From the NCBI GenBank assembly GCA_964057225.1, contig OZ059895.1, positions 20,532,688 through 20,596,687 on the forward strand: a stretch of DNA of 64,000 nucleotides, in the 5' to 3' direction. Origin of the DNA: Auanema rhodensis. Lineage: Eukaryota; Nematoda; Chromadorea; Rhabditida; Rhabditidae. Shown one piece after another: positions 29,551 to 43,139 of this stretch. The notes beneath the pieces were generated by a model. The model worked only from the letters and a program-made list of their open reading frames with translations, did not search any database and was not told the origin of the DNA. The first letter of the stretch is position 1. Every line of letters starts with the position of its first letter. Both the position numbers and the translations under genes were made by a program.

Positions 29551-32500
29551 ATGTGCACTTGGTATGTAACTCGCTTCACTCAAAGATAAAGAGATGCGGT
29601 TTTCAAAATTAGATTCCCCATGTCCATATTAGTCTAAAAACAAATTTTTATTGATATTGGTGCATGGTAACCATGACTTTAAAATTTACGTGAACTTTAA
29701 TTTATGCTAATTAAGTGTACACATGATGTGCACTTGGTATGTAACTCGCTTCACGTCAAAGATAAAGAGATGCGGTTTTCAAAATTAGATTCCCCATGTC
29801 CATATTAGTCTAAAAACAAATTTTTATGAATATTGGTGCATGGTAACCATGACTTTGAAATTTACGTGAACTTTAATTTATGCTAATTAAGTGTACACAT
29901 GATGTGCACTTGGTATGTAACTCGCTTCACGTCAAAGATAAAGAGATGCGGTTTTGAAAATTAGATTCCCCATGTCCATATTAGTCTAAAAACAAATTTT
30001 TATTAATATTGGTGCATGGTAACCATGACTTTGAAATTTACGTGAACTTTAATTTATGCTAATTAAGTGTACACATGATGTGCACTTGGTAAGTAACTCG
30101 CTTCACGTCAAAGATAAAGAGATGCGGTTTTCAAAATTAGATTCCCCATGTCCATATTAGTCTAAAAACAATTTTTTATCAATATTGGTGCATGGTAACC
30201 ATGACTTTGAAATTTACGTGAACTTTAATTTTTGCTAATTAAGTGTACACATGCTGTGCGCTTGGTATGTAACTCTCTTCACGTGAAAGATAAAGAGATG
30301 CGGTTTTCAAAATTAGATTCCTCATGTCCATATTAGTCTAAAAACGAATTTTTATTGATATTGGTGCATGGTAACCATGACTTTAAAATTTACGTGAACT
30401 TTAATTTATGCTAATTAAGTGTACACATGATGTGCACTTGGTATGTAACTTGCTTCACGTCAAAGATAAAGAGATGCGGTTTTCAAAATTAGATTCCCCA
30501 TGTCCATTTTAGTCTAAAAACGAATTTTTATTGATATTGGTGGATGGTAACCATGACTTTAAAACTTACGTGAACTTCAATTTATGCTAATTAAGTGTAC
30601 ACATGATGTGCACTTGGTAAGTAACTCGCTTCACGTCAAAGATAAAGAGATGCGGTTTTCAAAATTAGATTCCCCATGTCCATATTAGTCTAAAAACAAT
30701 TTTTTATCAATATTGGTGCATGGTAACCATGACTTTGAAATTTACGTGAACTTTAATTTTTGCTAATTAAGTGTACACATGCTGTGCGCTTGGTATGTAA
30801 CTCTCTTCACGTGAAAGATAAAGAGATGCGGTTTCCAAAATTAGATTCCCCATGTCCATATTAGTCTAAAAACAAATTTTTATTGATATTGGTGCATGGT
30901 AACCATGACTTTAAAATTTACGTGAACTTTAATTTATGCTAATTAAGTGTACACATGATGTGCACTTGGTATGTAACTCGCTTCACGTCAAAGATAAAGA
31001 AATGCGGTTTTCAAAATTAGATTCGCCATGTCCATGTTAGTCTAAAAACAAATTTCTATTAATATTGGTGCATGGTAACCATGACTTTGAAATTTACGTG
31101 AACTTTAATTTATGCTAATTAAGTGTACACATGATGTGCACTTGGTATGTAACTCGCTTCAAGTGAAAGATAAAGAGATGCGCTTTTCAAAATTAGATTT
31201 CGCATGTCCATATTAGTCTAAAAACAAATTTTTATTGATATTGGTGCATGGTAACCATGACTTTAAAATTTACGTGAACTTTAATTTATGCTAATTAAGT
31301 GTACACATGATGTGCACTTGGTATGTAACTCGCTTCACGTCAAAGATAAAGAGATGCGGTTTTCAAAATTAGATTCCCCATGTCCATATTAGTCTAAAAA
31401 CAAATTTTTATTAATATTGGTGCATGGTAACCATGACTTTGAAATTTACGTGAACTTTAATTTATGCTAATTAAGTGTACACATGATGTGCACTTGGTAT
31501 GTAACTCGCTTCACGTCAAAGATAAAAAGATGAGGTTTTCAAAATTAGATTCCCCATGTCCATATTAGTCTAAAAACAAATTTTTATTAATATTGGTGCA
31601 TGGTAACCATGACTTTGAAATTTACGTGAACTCTAATTTATGCTAATTAAGTGTACACATGATGTGCGCTTGGTATGTAACTCGCTTCACGTGAAAGATA
31701 AAGAGATGCGGTTTTCAAAATTAGATTCCTCATGTCCATATTAGTCTAAAAACGAATTTTTATTGATATTGGTGCATGGCAACCATGACTTTAAAATTTA
31801 CGTGAACTTTAATTTATGCTAATTAAGTGTACACATGATGTGCACTTGGTATGTAACTCGCTTCACTCAAAGATAAAGAGATGCGGTTTTCAAAATTAGA
31901 TTCCCCATGTCCATATTAGTCTAAAAACAAATTTTTATTAATATTGGTGCATGGTAACTATGACTTTGAAATTTACGTGAACTTTAATTTATGCTAATTA
32001 AGTGTACACATGATGTGCACTTGGTATGTAACTCGCTTCAAGTGAAAGATAAAGAGATGCGCTTTTCAAAATTAGATTTCGCATGTCCATATTAGTCTAA
32101 AAACAAATTTTTATTGATATTGGTGCATGGTAACCATGACTTTAAAATTTACGTGAACTTTAATTTATGCTAATTAAGTGTACACATGATGTGCACTTGG
32201 TATGTAACTCGCTTCACGTCAAAGATAAAGAGATGCGGTTTTGAAAATTAGATTCCCCATGTCCATATTAGTCTAAAAATAAATTTTTATTAATATTGGT
32301 GCATGGTAACCATGACTTTGAAATTTACGTGAACTTTAATTTATGCTAATTAAGTGTACACATGATGTGCACTTGGTAAGTAACTCGCTTCACGTCAAAG
32401 ATAAAGAGATGCGGTTTTGAAAATTAGATTCCCCATGTCCATATTAGTCTAAAAACAAATTTTTATTAATATTGGTGCATGGTAACCATGACTTTGAAAT

Positions 32501-34170
32501 TTACGTGAACTTTAATTTATGCTAATTAAGTGTACACATGATGTGCACTTGGTAAGTAACTCGCTTCACGTCAAAGATAAAGAGATGCGGTTTTCAAAAT
32601 TAGATTCCCCATGTCCATGTTAGTCTAAAAACAATTTTTTATCAATATTGGTGCATGGTAACTATGACTTTGAAATTTACGTGAACTTTAATTTATGCTA
32701 ATTAAGTGTACACATGATGTGCACTTGGTATGTAACTCGCTTCAAGTGAAAGATAAAGAGATGCGCTTTTCAAAATTAGATTTCGCATGTCCATATTAGT
32801 CTAAAAACAAATTTTTATTGATATTGGTGCATGGTAACCATGACTTTAAAATTTACGTGAACTTTAATTTATGCTAATTAAGTGTACACATGATGTGCAC
32901 TTGGTATGTAACTCGCTTCACGTCAAAGATAAAGAGATGCGGTTTTCAAAATTAGATTCCCCATGTCCATATTAGTCTAAAAACAAATTTTTATTAATAT
33001 TGGTGCATGGTAACCATGACTTTGAAATTTACGTGAACTTTAATTTATGCTAATTAAGTGTACACATGATGTGCACTTGGTATGTAACTCGCTTCACGTC
33101 AAAGATAAAAAGATGAGGTTTTCAAAATTAGATTCCCCATGTCCATATTAGTCTAAAAACAAATTTTTATTAATATTGGTGCATGGTAACCATGACTTTG
33201 AAATTTACGTGAACTTTAATTTATGCTAATTAAGTGTACACATGATGTGCGCTTGGTATGTAACTCGCTTCACGTGAAAGATAAAGAGATGCGGTTTCCA
33301 AAATTAGATTCCCCATGTCCATATTAGTCTAAAAACAAATTTTTATTGATATTGGTGCATGGCAACCATGACTTTAAAATTTACGTGAACTTTAATTTAT
33401 GCTAATTAAGTGTACACATGATGTGCACTTGGTATGTAACTCGCTTCACTCAAAGATAAAGAGATGCGGTTTTCAAAATTAGATTCCCCATGTCCATATT
33501 AGTCTAAAAACAAATTTTTATTGATATTGGTGCATGGTAACCATGACTTTAAAATTTATGTGAACTTTAATTTATGCTAATTAAGTGTACACATGATGTG
33601 CACTTGGTATGTAACTCGCTTCACGTCAAAGATAAAGAGATGCGGTTTTCAAAATTAGATTCCCCATGTCCATATTAGTCTAAAAACAAATTTTTATGAA
33701 TATTGGTGCATGGTAACCATGACTTTGAAATTTACGTGAACTTTAATTTATGCTAATTAAGTGTACACATGATGTGCACTTGGTATGTAACTCGCTTCAC
33801 GTCAAAGATAAAGAGATGCGGTTTTGAAAATTAGATTCCCCATGTCCATATTAGTCTAAAAACAAATTTTTATTAATATTGGTGCATGGTAACCATGACT
33901 TTGAAATTTACGTGAACTTTAATTTATGCTAATTAAGTGTACACATGATGTGCACTTGGTAAGTAACTCGCTTCACGTCAAAGATAAAGAGATGCGGTTT
34001 TCAAAATTAGATTCCCCATGTCCATATTAGTCTAAAAACAATTTTTTATCAATATTGGTGCATGGTAACCATGACTTTGAAATTTACGTGAACTTTAATT
34101 TTTGCTAATTAAGTGTACACATGCTGTGCGCTTGGTATGTAACTCTCTTCACGTGAAAGATAAAGAGATG
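26950..34170 (+). repeat. Twenty-two-monomer tandem duplication (offset 3,870 bp)
   Basis: About 26.95-30.30 kb recurs at 30.82-34.17 kb. Offsets of 3,870 bp hold for CTTCACTCAAAG (27,991 and 31,861; 29,573 and 33,443), the CCATGTTAG with AACAATTTTTT monomer (28,741 and 32,611) and TATGAATATT (near 29,826 and 33,696). Left of about 26.6 kb the offset becomes 4,222 bp, because the first copy carries two extra monomers (AACTCTCTTCACG twice). A third partial copy follows at 3,342 bp (for example CTTCAAGTG at 31,157 and 34,499). Confidence 0.82.
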
Positions 34171-37100
34171 CGGTTTCCAAAATTAGATTCCCCATGTCCA
34201 TATTAGTCTAAAAACAAATTTTTATTGATATTGGTGCATGGTAACCATGACTTTAAAATTTACGTGAACTTTAATTTATGCTAATTAAGTGTACACATGA
34301 TGTGCACTTGGTATGTAACTCGCTTCACGTCAAAGATAAAGAAATGCGGTTTTCAAAATTAGATTCCCCATGTCCATGTTAGTCTAAAAACAAATTTCTA
34401 TTAATATTGGTGCATGGTAACTATGACTTTGAAATTTACGTGAACTTCAATTTATGCTAATTAAGTGTACACATGATGTGCACTTGGTATGTAACTCGCT
34501 TCAAGTGAAAGATAAAGAGATGCGCTTTTCAAAATTAGATTTCGCATGTCCATATTAGTCTAAAAACAAATTTTTATTGATATTGGTGCATGGTAACCAT
34601 GACTTTAAAATTTACGTGAACTTTAATTTATGCTAATTAAGTGTACACATGATGTGCACTTGGTATGTAACTCGCTTCACGTCAAAGATAAAGAGATGCG
34701 GTTTTCAAAATTAGATTCCCCATGTCCATATTAGTCTAAAAACAAATTTTTATTAATATTGGTGCATGGTAACCATGACTTTGAAATTTACGTGAACTTT
34801 AATTTATGCTAATTAAGTGTACACATGATGTGCACTTGGTATGTAACTCGCTTCACGTCAAAGATAAAAAGATGAGGTTTTCAAAATTAGATTCCCCATG
34901 TCCATATTAGTCTAAAAACAAATTTTTATTAATATTGGTGCATGGTAACCATGACTTTGAAATTTACGTGAACTTTAATTTATGCTAATTAAGTGTACAC
35001 ATGATGTGCGCTTGGTATGTAACTCGCTTCACGTGAAAGATAAAGAGATGCGGTTTCCAAAATTAGATTCCCCTTGTCCATATTAGTCTAAAAACAAATT
35101 TTTATTGATATTGGTGCATGGCAACCATGACTTTAAAATTTACGTGAACTTTAATTTATGCTAATTAAGTGTACACATGATGTGCACTTGGTATGTAACT
35201 CGCTTCACTCAAAGATAAAGAGATGCGGTTTTCAAAATTAGATTCCCCATGTCCATATTAGTCTAAAAACAATTTTTTATCAATATTGGTGCATGGTAAC
35301 CATGACTTTGAAATTTACGTGAACTTTAATTTATGCTAATTAAGTGTACACATGATGTGCGCTTGGTATGTAACTCTCTTCACGTGAAAGATAAAGAGAT
35401 GCGGTTTTCAAAATTAGATTCCTCATGTCCATATTAGTCTGAAAACGAATTTTTATTGATATTAATGCATGGTAACCATGACTTTAAAATTTACGTGAAC
35501 TTTAATTTATGCTAATTAAGTGTACACATGATATGCACTTGGTATGTAACTCGCTTCACGTCAAAGATAAAGAGATGCGGTTTTCAAAATTAGATTCCCC
35601 ATGTCCATTTTAGTCTAAAAACGAATTTTTATTGATATTGGTGGATGGTAACCATGACTTTAAAACTTACGTGAACTTTAATTTATGCTAATTAAGTGTA
35701 CACATGATGTGCACTTGGTATGTAACTCGCTTCACGTGAAAGATGAAGAGATGCGGTTTTCAAAATTAGATTCCCCATGTCCATATTAGTCTAAAAACAA
35801 ATTTTTATTAATATTGGTGCATGATAACCATGACTTTGAAATTTACGTGAACTTTAATTTATGCTAATTAAGTGTACACATGATGTGCACTTGGTATGTA
35901 ACTCGCTTCACGTGAAAGATAAAGAGATGCGGTTTTCCAAATTAGATTTCGCATGTCCATATTAGTCTAAAAACAAATTTTTATTGATATTGGTGCATGG
36001 TAACCATGACTTTGAAATTTACGTGAACTTTAATTTATGCTAATTAAGTGTACACATGATGTGCACTTGGTATGTAACTCGCTTCACGTGAAAGATGAAG
36101 AGATGCGGTTTTCAAAATTAGATTCCTCATGTCCATATTAGTCTAAAAACGAATTTTTATTGATATTGATGCATGGTAACCATGACTTTGAAATTTACGT
36201 GAACTTTAATTTATGCTAATTAAGTGTACACATGATGTGCACTTGGTATGTAACTCGCTTCACGTCACAGATAAAGAGATGCGGTTTTCAAAATTAGATT
36301 CCCCATGTCCATATTAGTCTAAAAACGAATTTTTATTGATATTGGTGAATGGTAACCATGACTTTAAAATTTACGTGAACTTCAATTTATGCTAATTAAG
36401 TGTACACGTGATGTGCACTTGGTATGTAACTCGCTTCACGTGAAAGATAAAGGGATGCGGTTTTCAAAATTAGATTCCCCATGTCCATATTAGTCTAAAA
36501 ACAAATTTTTATTGATATTGATGCATGGTAACCATGACTTTAAAATTTACGTGAACTTCAATTTATGCTAATTAAGTGTACACGTGATGTGCACTTGGTA
36601 TGTAACTCGCTTCACGTGAAAGATGAAGAGATGCGGTTTTCAAAATTAGATTCCTCATGTCCATATTAGTCTAAAAACGAATTTTTATTGATATTGATGC
36701 ATGGTAACCATGACTTTGAAATTTACGTGAACTTTAATTTATGCTTATTAAGTGTACACGTGATGTGCACTTGGTATGTAACTCGCTTCACGTGAAATAT
36801 AAAGGGATGCGGTTTTCAAAATTAGATTCCCCATGTCCATATTAGTCTAAAAACAAACTTTTATTGATATTGGTGCATGGTAACCATGACTTTAAAATTT
36901 ACGTGAACTTTAATTTATGCTAATTAAGTGTACACATGATGTGCACTTGGTATGTAACTCGCTTCACGTGAAAGATAAAGAGATGCGGTTTTCAAAATAG
37001 ATTCCCCATTTCCATATTAGTCTAAAAACAAATTTTTATTGATATTGGTGCATGGCAACCATGACTTTGAAATTTACGTGAACTTTAATTTATGCTTATT

Positions 37101-40100
37101 AAGTGTACACGTGATGTGCACTTGGTATGTAACTCGCTTCACGTGAAAGATGAAGAGATGCGGTTTTCAAAATTAGATTCCCCATGTCCATATTAGTCTA
37201 AAAACAAATTTTTATTGATATTGGTGCATGGCAACCATGACTTTGAAATTTACGTGAACTTTAATTTATGCTTATTAAGTGTACACGTGATGTGCACTTG
37301 GTATGTAACTCGCTTCACGTGAAAGATGAAGAGATGCGGTTTTCAAAATTAGATTCCCCATGTCCATATTAGTCTAAAAACAAATTTTTGTTGATATTGG
37401 TGGATGGTAACCATGACTTTGAAATTTACGTGAACTTTAATTTATGCTAATTAAGTGTACACATGATGTGCACTTGGTATGTAACTCGCTTCACGTGAAA
37501 GATAAAGAGATGCGGTTTTCAAAATTAGATTCCCCATTTCCATATTAGTCTAAAAACAAATTTTTATTGATATTGGTGCATGGCAACCATGACTTTAAAA
37601 TTTACGTGAACTTTAATTTATGCTAATTAAGTGTACACATGATGTGCACTTGGTATGTAACTCGCTTCACGTCAAAGATAAAGAGATGCGGTTTTCAAAA
37701 TTAGATTCCCCATGTCCATATTAGTCTAAAAACAAATTTTTATTGATATTGGTGCATGGCAACCATGACTTTAAAATTTACGTGAACTTTAATTTATGCT
37801 AATTAAGTGTACACATGATGTGCACTTGGTATGTAACTCGCTTCACGTCAAAGATAAAGAGATGCGGTTTTCAAAATTAGATTCCCCATGTCCATATTAG
37901 TCTAAAAACAAATTTTTATTGATATTGGTGCATGGTAACCATGACTTTGAAATTTACGTGAACTTTAATTTATGCTAATTAAGTGTACACATGATGTGCG
38001 CTTGGTATGTAACTCGCTTCACGTGAAAGATGAAGAGATGCGGTTTTCAAAATTAGATTCCCCATGTTCATATTAGTCTAAAAACAAATTTTTATTAATA
38101 TTGGTGCATGGTAACCATGACTTTGAAATTTACGTGAACTTTAATTTATGCTAATTAAGTGTACACATGATGTGCACTTGGTATGTAACTCGCTTCACGT
38201 GAAAGATAAAGAGATGCGGTTTTCCAAATTAGATTTCGCATGTCCATATTAGTCTAAAAACAAATTTTTATTGATATTGGTGCATGGTAACCATGACTTT
38301 GAAATTTACGTGAACTTTAATTTATGCTAATTAAGTGTACACGTGATGTGCACTTGGTATGTAACTCGCTTCACGTGAAAGATAAAGAGATGCGGTTTTC
38401 AAAATTAGATTCCCCATGTCCATATTAGTCTAAACACAAAATTTTATTGATATTGGTGCATGGTAACCATGACTTTGAAATTTACGTGAACTTTAATTTA
38501 TGCTAATTAAGTGTACACGTGATGTGCACTTGGTATGTAACTCGCTTCACGTGAAAGATAAAGAGATGCGGTTTTCAAAATTAGATTCCCCATTTCCATA
38601 TTAGTCTAAAAACAAATTTTTATTGATATTGGTGCATGGCAACCATGACTTTAAAATTTACGTGAACTTTTATTTATGCTAATTAAGTGTACACATGATG
38701 TGCACTTGGTATGTAACTCGTTTCACGTCAAAGATAAAGAGATGCGGTTTTCAAAATTGGATTCCCCATGTCCATATTAGTCTAAAAACAAATTTTTATT
38801 AATATTGGTGCATGGTAACCATGACTTTGAAATTTACGTGAACTTTAATTTATGCTAATTAAGTGTACACATGATGTGCGCTTGGTATGTAACTCGCTTC
38901 ACGTGAAAGATAAAGAGATGCGGTTTTCAAAATTAGATTCCCCATTTCCATATTAGTCTAAAAACAAATTTTTATTGATATTGGTGCATGGCAACCATGA
39001 CTTTAAAATTTACGTGAACTTTAATTTATGCTAATTAAGTGTACACATGATGTGCACTTGGTATGTAACTCGTTTCACGTCAAAGATAAAGAGATGCGGT
39101 TTTCAAAATTGGATTCCCCATGTCCATATTAGTCTAAAAACAAATTTTTATTAATATTGGTGCATGGTAACCATGACTTTGAAATTTACGTGAACTTTAA
39201 TTTATGCTAATTAAGTGTACACATGATGTGCACTTGGTATGTAACTCGCTTCACGTGAAAGATGAAGAGATGCGGTTTTCAAAATTAGATTCCCCATGTC
39301 CATATTAGTCTAAAAACAAATTTTTATTAATATTGGTGCATGGCAACCATGACTTTAAAATTTACGTGAACTTTAATTTATGCTAATTAAGTGTACACAT
39401 GATGTGCACTTGGTATGTAACTCGCTTCACGTGAAAGATAAAGAGATGCGGTTTTCAAAATAGATTCCCCATTTCCATATTAGTCTAAAAACAAATTTTT
39501 ATTGATATTGGTGCATGGCAACCATGACTTTAAAATTTACGTGAACTTTAATTTATGCTAATTAAGTGTACACATGATGTGCACTTGGTATGTAACTCGC
39601 TTCACGTCAAAGATAAAGAGAAGAGGTTTTCAAAATTAGATTCCCCATGTCAATATTAGTCTAAAAACAAATTTTTATTAATATTGGTGCATGGTAACCA
39701 TGACTTTGAAATTTACGTGAACTTTAATTTATGCTAATTAAGTGTACACATGATGTGCGCTTGGTATGTAACTCGCTTCACGTGAAAGATAAAGAGATGC
39801 GGTTTTCAAAATTAGATTCCCCATTTCCATATTAGTCTAAAAACAAATTTTTATTGATATTGGTGCATGGCAACCATGACTTTAAAATTTACGTGAACTT
39901 TAATTTATGCTAATTAAGTGTACACATGATGTGCACTTGGTATGTAACTCGTTTCACGTGAAAGATAAAGAGATGCGGTTTTCCAAATTAGATTTCGCAT
40001 GTCCATATTAGTCTAAAAACAAATTTTTATTGATATTGGTGCATGGTAACCATGACTTTGAAATTTACGTGAACTTTAATTTATGCTAATTAAGTGTACA

Positions 40101-43100
40101 CATGATGTGCACTTGGTATGTAACTCGCTTCACGTGAAAGATGAAGAGATGCGGTTTTCAAAATTAGATTCCCCATGTCCATATTAGTCTAAACACAAAT
40201 TTTTATTGATATTGGTGCATGGTAACCATGACTTTGAAATTTACGTGAACTTTAATTTATGCTAATTAAGTGTACACGTGATGTGCACTTGGTATGTAAC
40301 TCGCTTCACGTGAAAGATAAAGAGATGCGGTTTTCAAAATTAGATTCCCCATTTCCATATTAGTCTAAAAACAAATTTTTATTGATATTGGTGCATGGCA
40401 ACCATGACTTTAAAATTTACGTGAACTTTTATTTATGCTAATTAAGTGTACACATGATGTGCACTTGGTATGTAACTCGTTTCACGTCAAAGATAAAGAG
40501 ATGCGGTTTCCAAAATTGGATTCCCCATGTCCATATTAGTCTAAAAACAAATTTTTATTAATATTGGTGCATGGTAACCATGACTTTGAAATTTACGTGA
40601 ACTTTAATTTATGCTAATTAAGTGTACACATGATGTGCACTTGGTATGTAACTCGCTTCACGTGAAAGATGAAGAGATGCGGTTTTCAAAATTAGATTCC
40701 CCATGTCCATATTAGTCTAAAAACAAATTTTTATTGATATTGGTGCATGGCAACCATGACTTTAAAATTTACGTGAACTTTAATTTATGCTAATTAAGTG
40801 TACACATGATGTGCACTTGGTATGTAACTCGCTTCACGTCAAAGATAGAGAGAAGAGGTTTTCAAAATTAGATTCCCCATGTCAATATTAGTCTAAAAAC
40901 AAATTTTTATTAATATTGGTGCATGGTAACCATGACTTTGAAATTTACGTGAACTTTAATTTATGCTAATTAAGTGTACACATGATGTGCGCTTGGTATG
41001 TAACTCGCTTCACGTGAAAGATAAAGAGATGCGGTTTTCATAATTAGATTCCTCATTTCCATATTAGTCTAAAAACAAATTTTTATTAATATTGGTGCAT
41101 GGTAACCATGACTTTGAAATTTACGTGAACTTTAATTTATGCTAATTAAGTGTACACATGATGTGCACTTGGTATGTAACTCGCTTCACGTGAAAGATGA
41201 AGAGATGCGGTTTTCAAAATTAGATTCCCCATGTCCATATTAGTCTAAAAACAAATTTTTATTAATATTGGTGCATGGTAACCATGACTTTGAAATTTAC
41301 GTGAACTTTAATTTATGCTAATTAAGTGTACACATGATGTGCACTTGGTATGTAACTCGCTTCACGTGAAAGATAAAGAGATGCGGTTTTCCAAATTAGA
41401 TTTCGCATGTCCATATTAGTCTAAAAACAAATTTTTATTGATATTGGTGCATGGTAACCATGACTTTGAAATTTACGTGAACTTTAATTTATGCTAATTA
41501 AGTGTACACATGATGTGCACTCGGTATGTAACTCGCTTCACGTGAAAGATGAAGAGATGCGGTTTTCAAAATTAGATTCCTCATGTCCATATTAGTCTAA
41601 AAACGAATTTTTATTGATATTGGTGCATGGTAACCATGACTTTGAAATTTACGTGAACTTTAATTTATGCTTATTAAGTGTACACGTGATGTGCACTTGG
41701 TATGTAACTCGCTTCACGTGAAATATAAAGGGATGCGGTTTTCAAAATTAGATTCCCCATGTCCATATTAGTCTAAAAACAAATTTTTATTAATATTGGT
41801 GCATGGTAACCATGACTTTAAAATTTACGTGAACTTTAATTTATGCTAATTAAGTGTACACATGATGTGCACTTGGTATGTAACTCGCTTCACGTCAAAG
41901 ATAAAGAGATGCGGTTTTCAAAATTAGATTCCCCATGTCCATATTAGTCTAAAAACAAATTTTTATTGATATTGGTGCATGGTAACCATGACTTTGAAAT
42001 TAACGTGAACTTTAATTTATGCTAAATAAGTGTACACATGATGTGCACTTGGTATGTAACTCGCTTCACGTCAAAGATAAAGAGATGCGGTTTTTAAAAT
42101 TAGATTCCCCATGTCCATATTAGTCTAAAAACAAATTTTTATTAATATTGGTGCATGGTAACCATGACTTTGAAATTTACGTGAACTTTAATTTATGCTA
42201 ATTAAGTGTACACGTGATGTGCACTTGGTATTTAACTCGCTTCACGTGAAAGATAAAGAGATGCGGTTTTCAAAATTAGATTCCCCATGTCCATATTAGT
42301 CTAAACACAAATTTTTATTGATATTGGTGCATGGTAACCATGACTTTGAAATTTACGTGAACTTTAATTTATGCTTATTAAGTGTACACGTGATGTGCAC
42401 TTGGTATGTAACTCGCTTCACGTGAAAGATGAAGAGATGCGGTTTTCAAAATTAGATTCCCCATGTCCATATTAGTCTAAAAACAAATTTTTGTTGATAT
42501 TGGTGGATGGTAACCATGACTTTGAAATTTACGTGAACTTTAATTTATGCTAATTAAGTGTACACATGATGTGCACTTGGTATGTAACTCGCTTCAAGTC
42601 AAAGATAAAGAGATGCGGTTTTCAAAATTAGATTCCCCATGTCCATATTAGTCTAAAAACAAATTTTTATTAATATTGGTGCATGGTAACCATGACTTTG
42701 AAATTTACGTGAACTTTAATTTATGCTAATTAAGTGTACACATGATGTGCACTTGGTATGTAACTCGCTTCACGTGAAAGATAAAGAGATGCGGTTTTCA
42801 AAATAGATTCCCCATTTCCATATTAGTCTAAAAACAAATTTTTATTGATATTGGTGCATGGCAACCATGACTTTAAAATTTACGTGAACTTTAATTTATG
42901 CTAATTAAGTGTACACATGATGTGCACTTGGTATGTAACTCGCTTCACGTCAAAGATAAAGAGATGCGGTTTTCAAAATTAGATTCCCCATGTCCATATT
43001 AGTCTAAAAACAAATTTTTATTGATATTGGTGCATGGTAACCATGACTTTGAAATTTACGTGAACTTTAATTTATGCTAATTAAGTGTACACATGATGTG

Positions 43101-43139
43101 CGCTTGGTATGTAACTCGCTTCACGTGAAAGATAAAGAG

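Larger units (their letters stand above)
9341..35669 (+). repeat. Variant block B of the satellite
   Basis: About 150 monomers with their own markers: CTTCAAGTGAAAG followed by GCGCTTTTC and ATTTCGC (about 23 copies); CTTCACTCAAAG, a 1-bp deletion within CACGTCAAAG (11 copies, at 13,565, 15,148, 21,131, 22,890, 23,593, 24,472, 27,991, 29,573, 31,861, 33,443 and 35,203); AACAATTTTTTATCAAT; TTTTTGCTAATT; GGTAAGTAACTCG; AACTCTCTTCACG; AAAAAGATGAGG; and TTTTGAAAATTAG. Most monomers read CACGTC rather than CACGTG at position 19. CTTCAAGTG copies are often 5, 4 or 10 monomers apart, which exposes the higher-order duplications listed separately. Confidence 0.8.
510..37260 (+). repeat. Long-range direct copies across block B (offset about 35.19 kb)
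   Basis: About 510-2,080 matches about 35,697-37,440. CATGATAACC (634 and 35,821) and ATTAGATTTCGC (754 and 35,941) are exactly 35,187 bp apart. The CACGTCACAG, GGTGAATGG and GCTTATTAAG monomers follow in the same order in both. Near 37.1-37.3 kb the right copy has one extra monomer, which moves the offset to about 35,362 for TTGTTGATATTGGTGGATGG. Only the two edge segments are the matching copies; block B lies between them. Confidence 0.75.
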
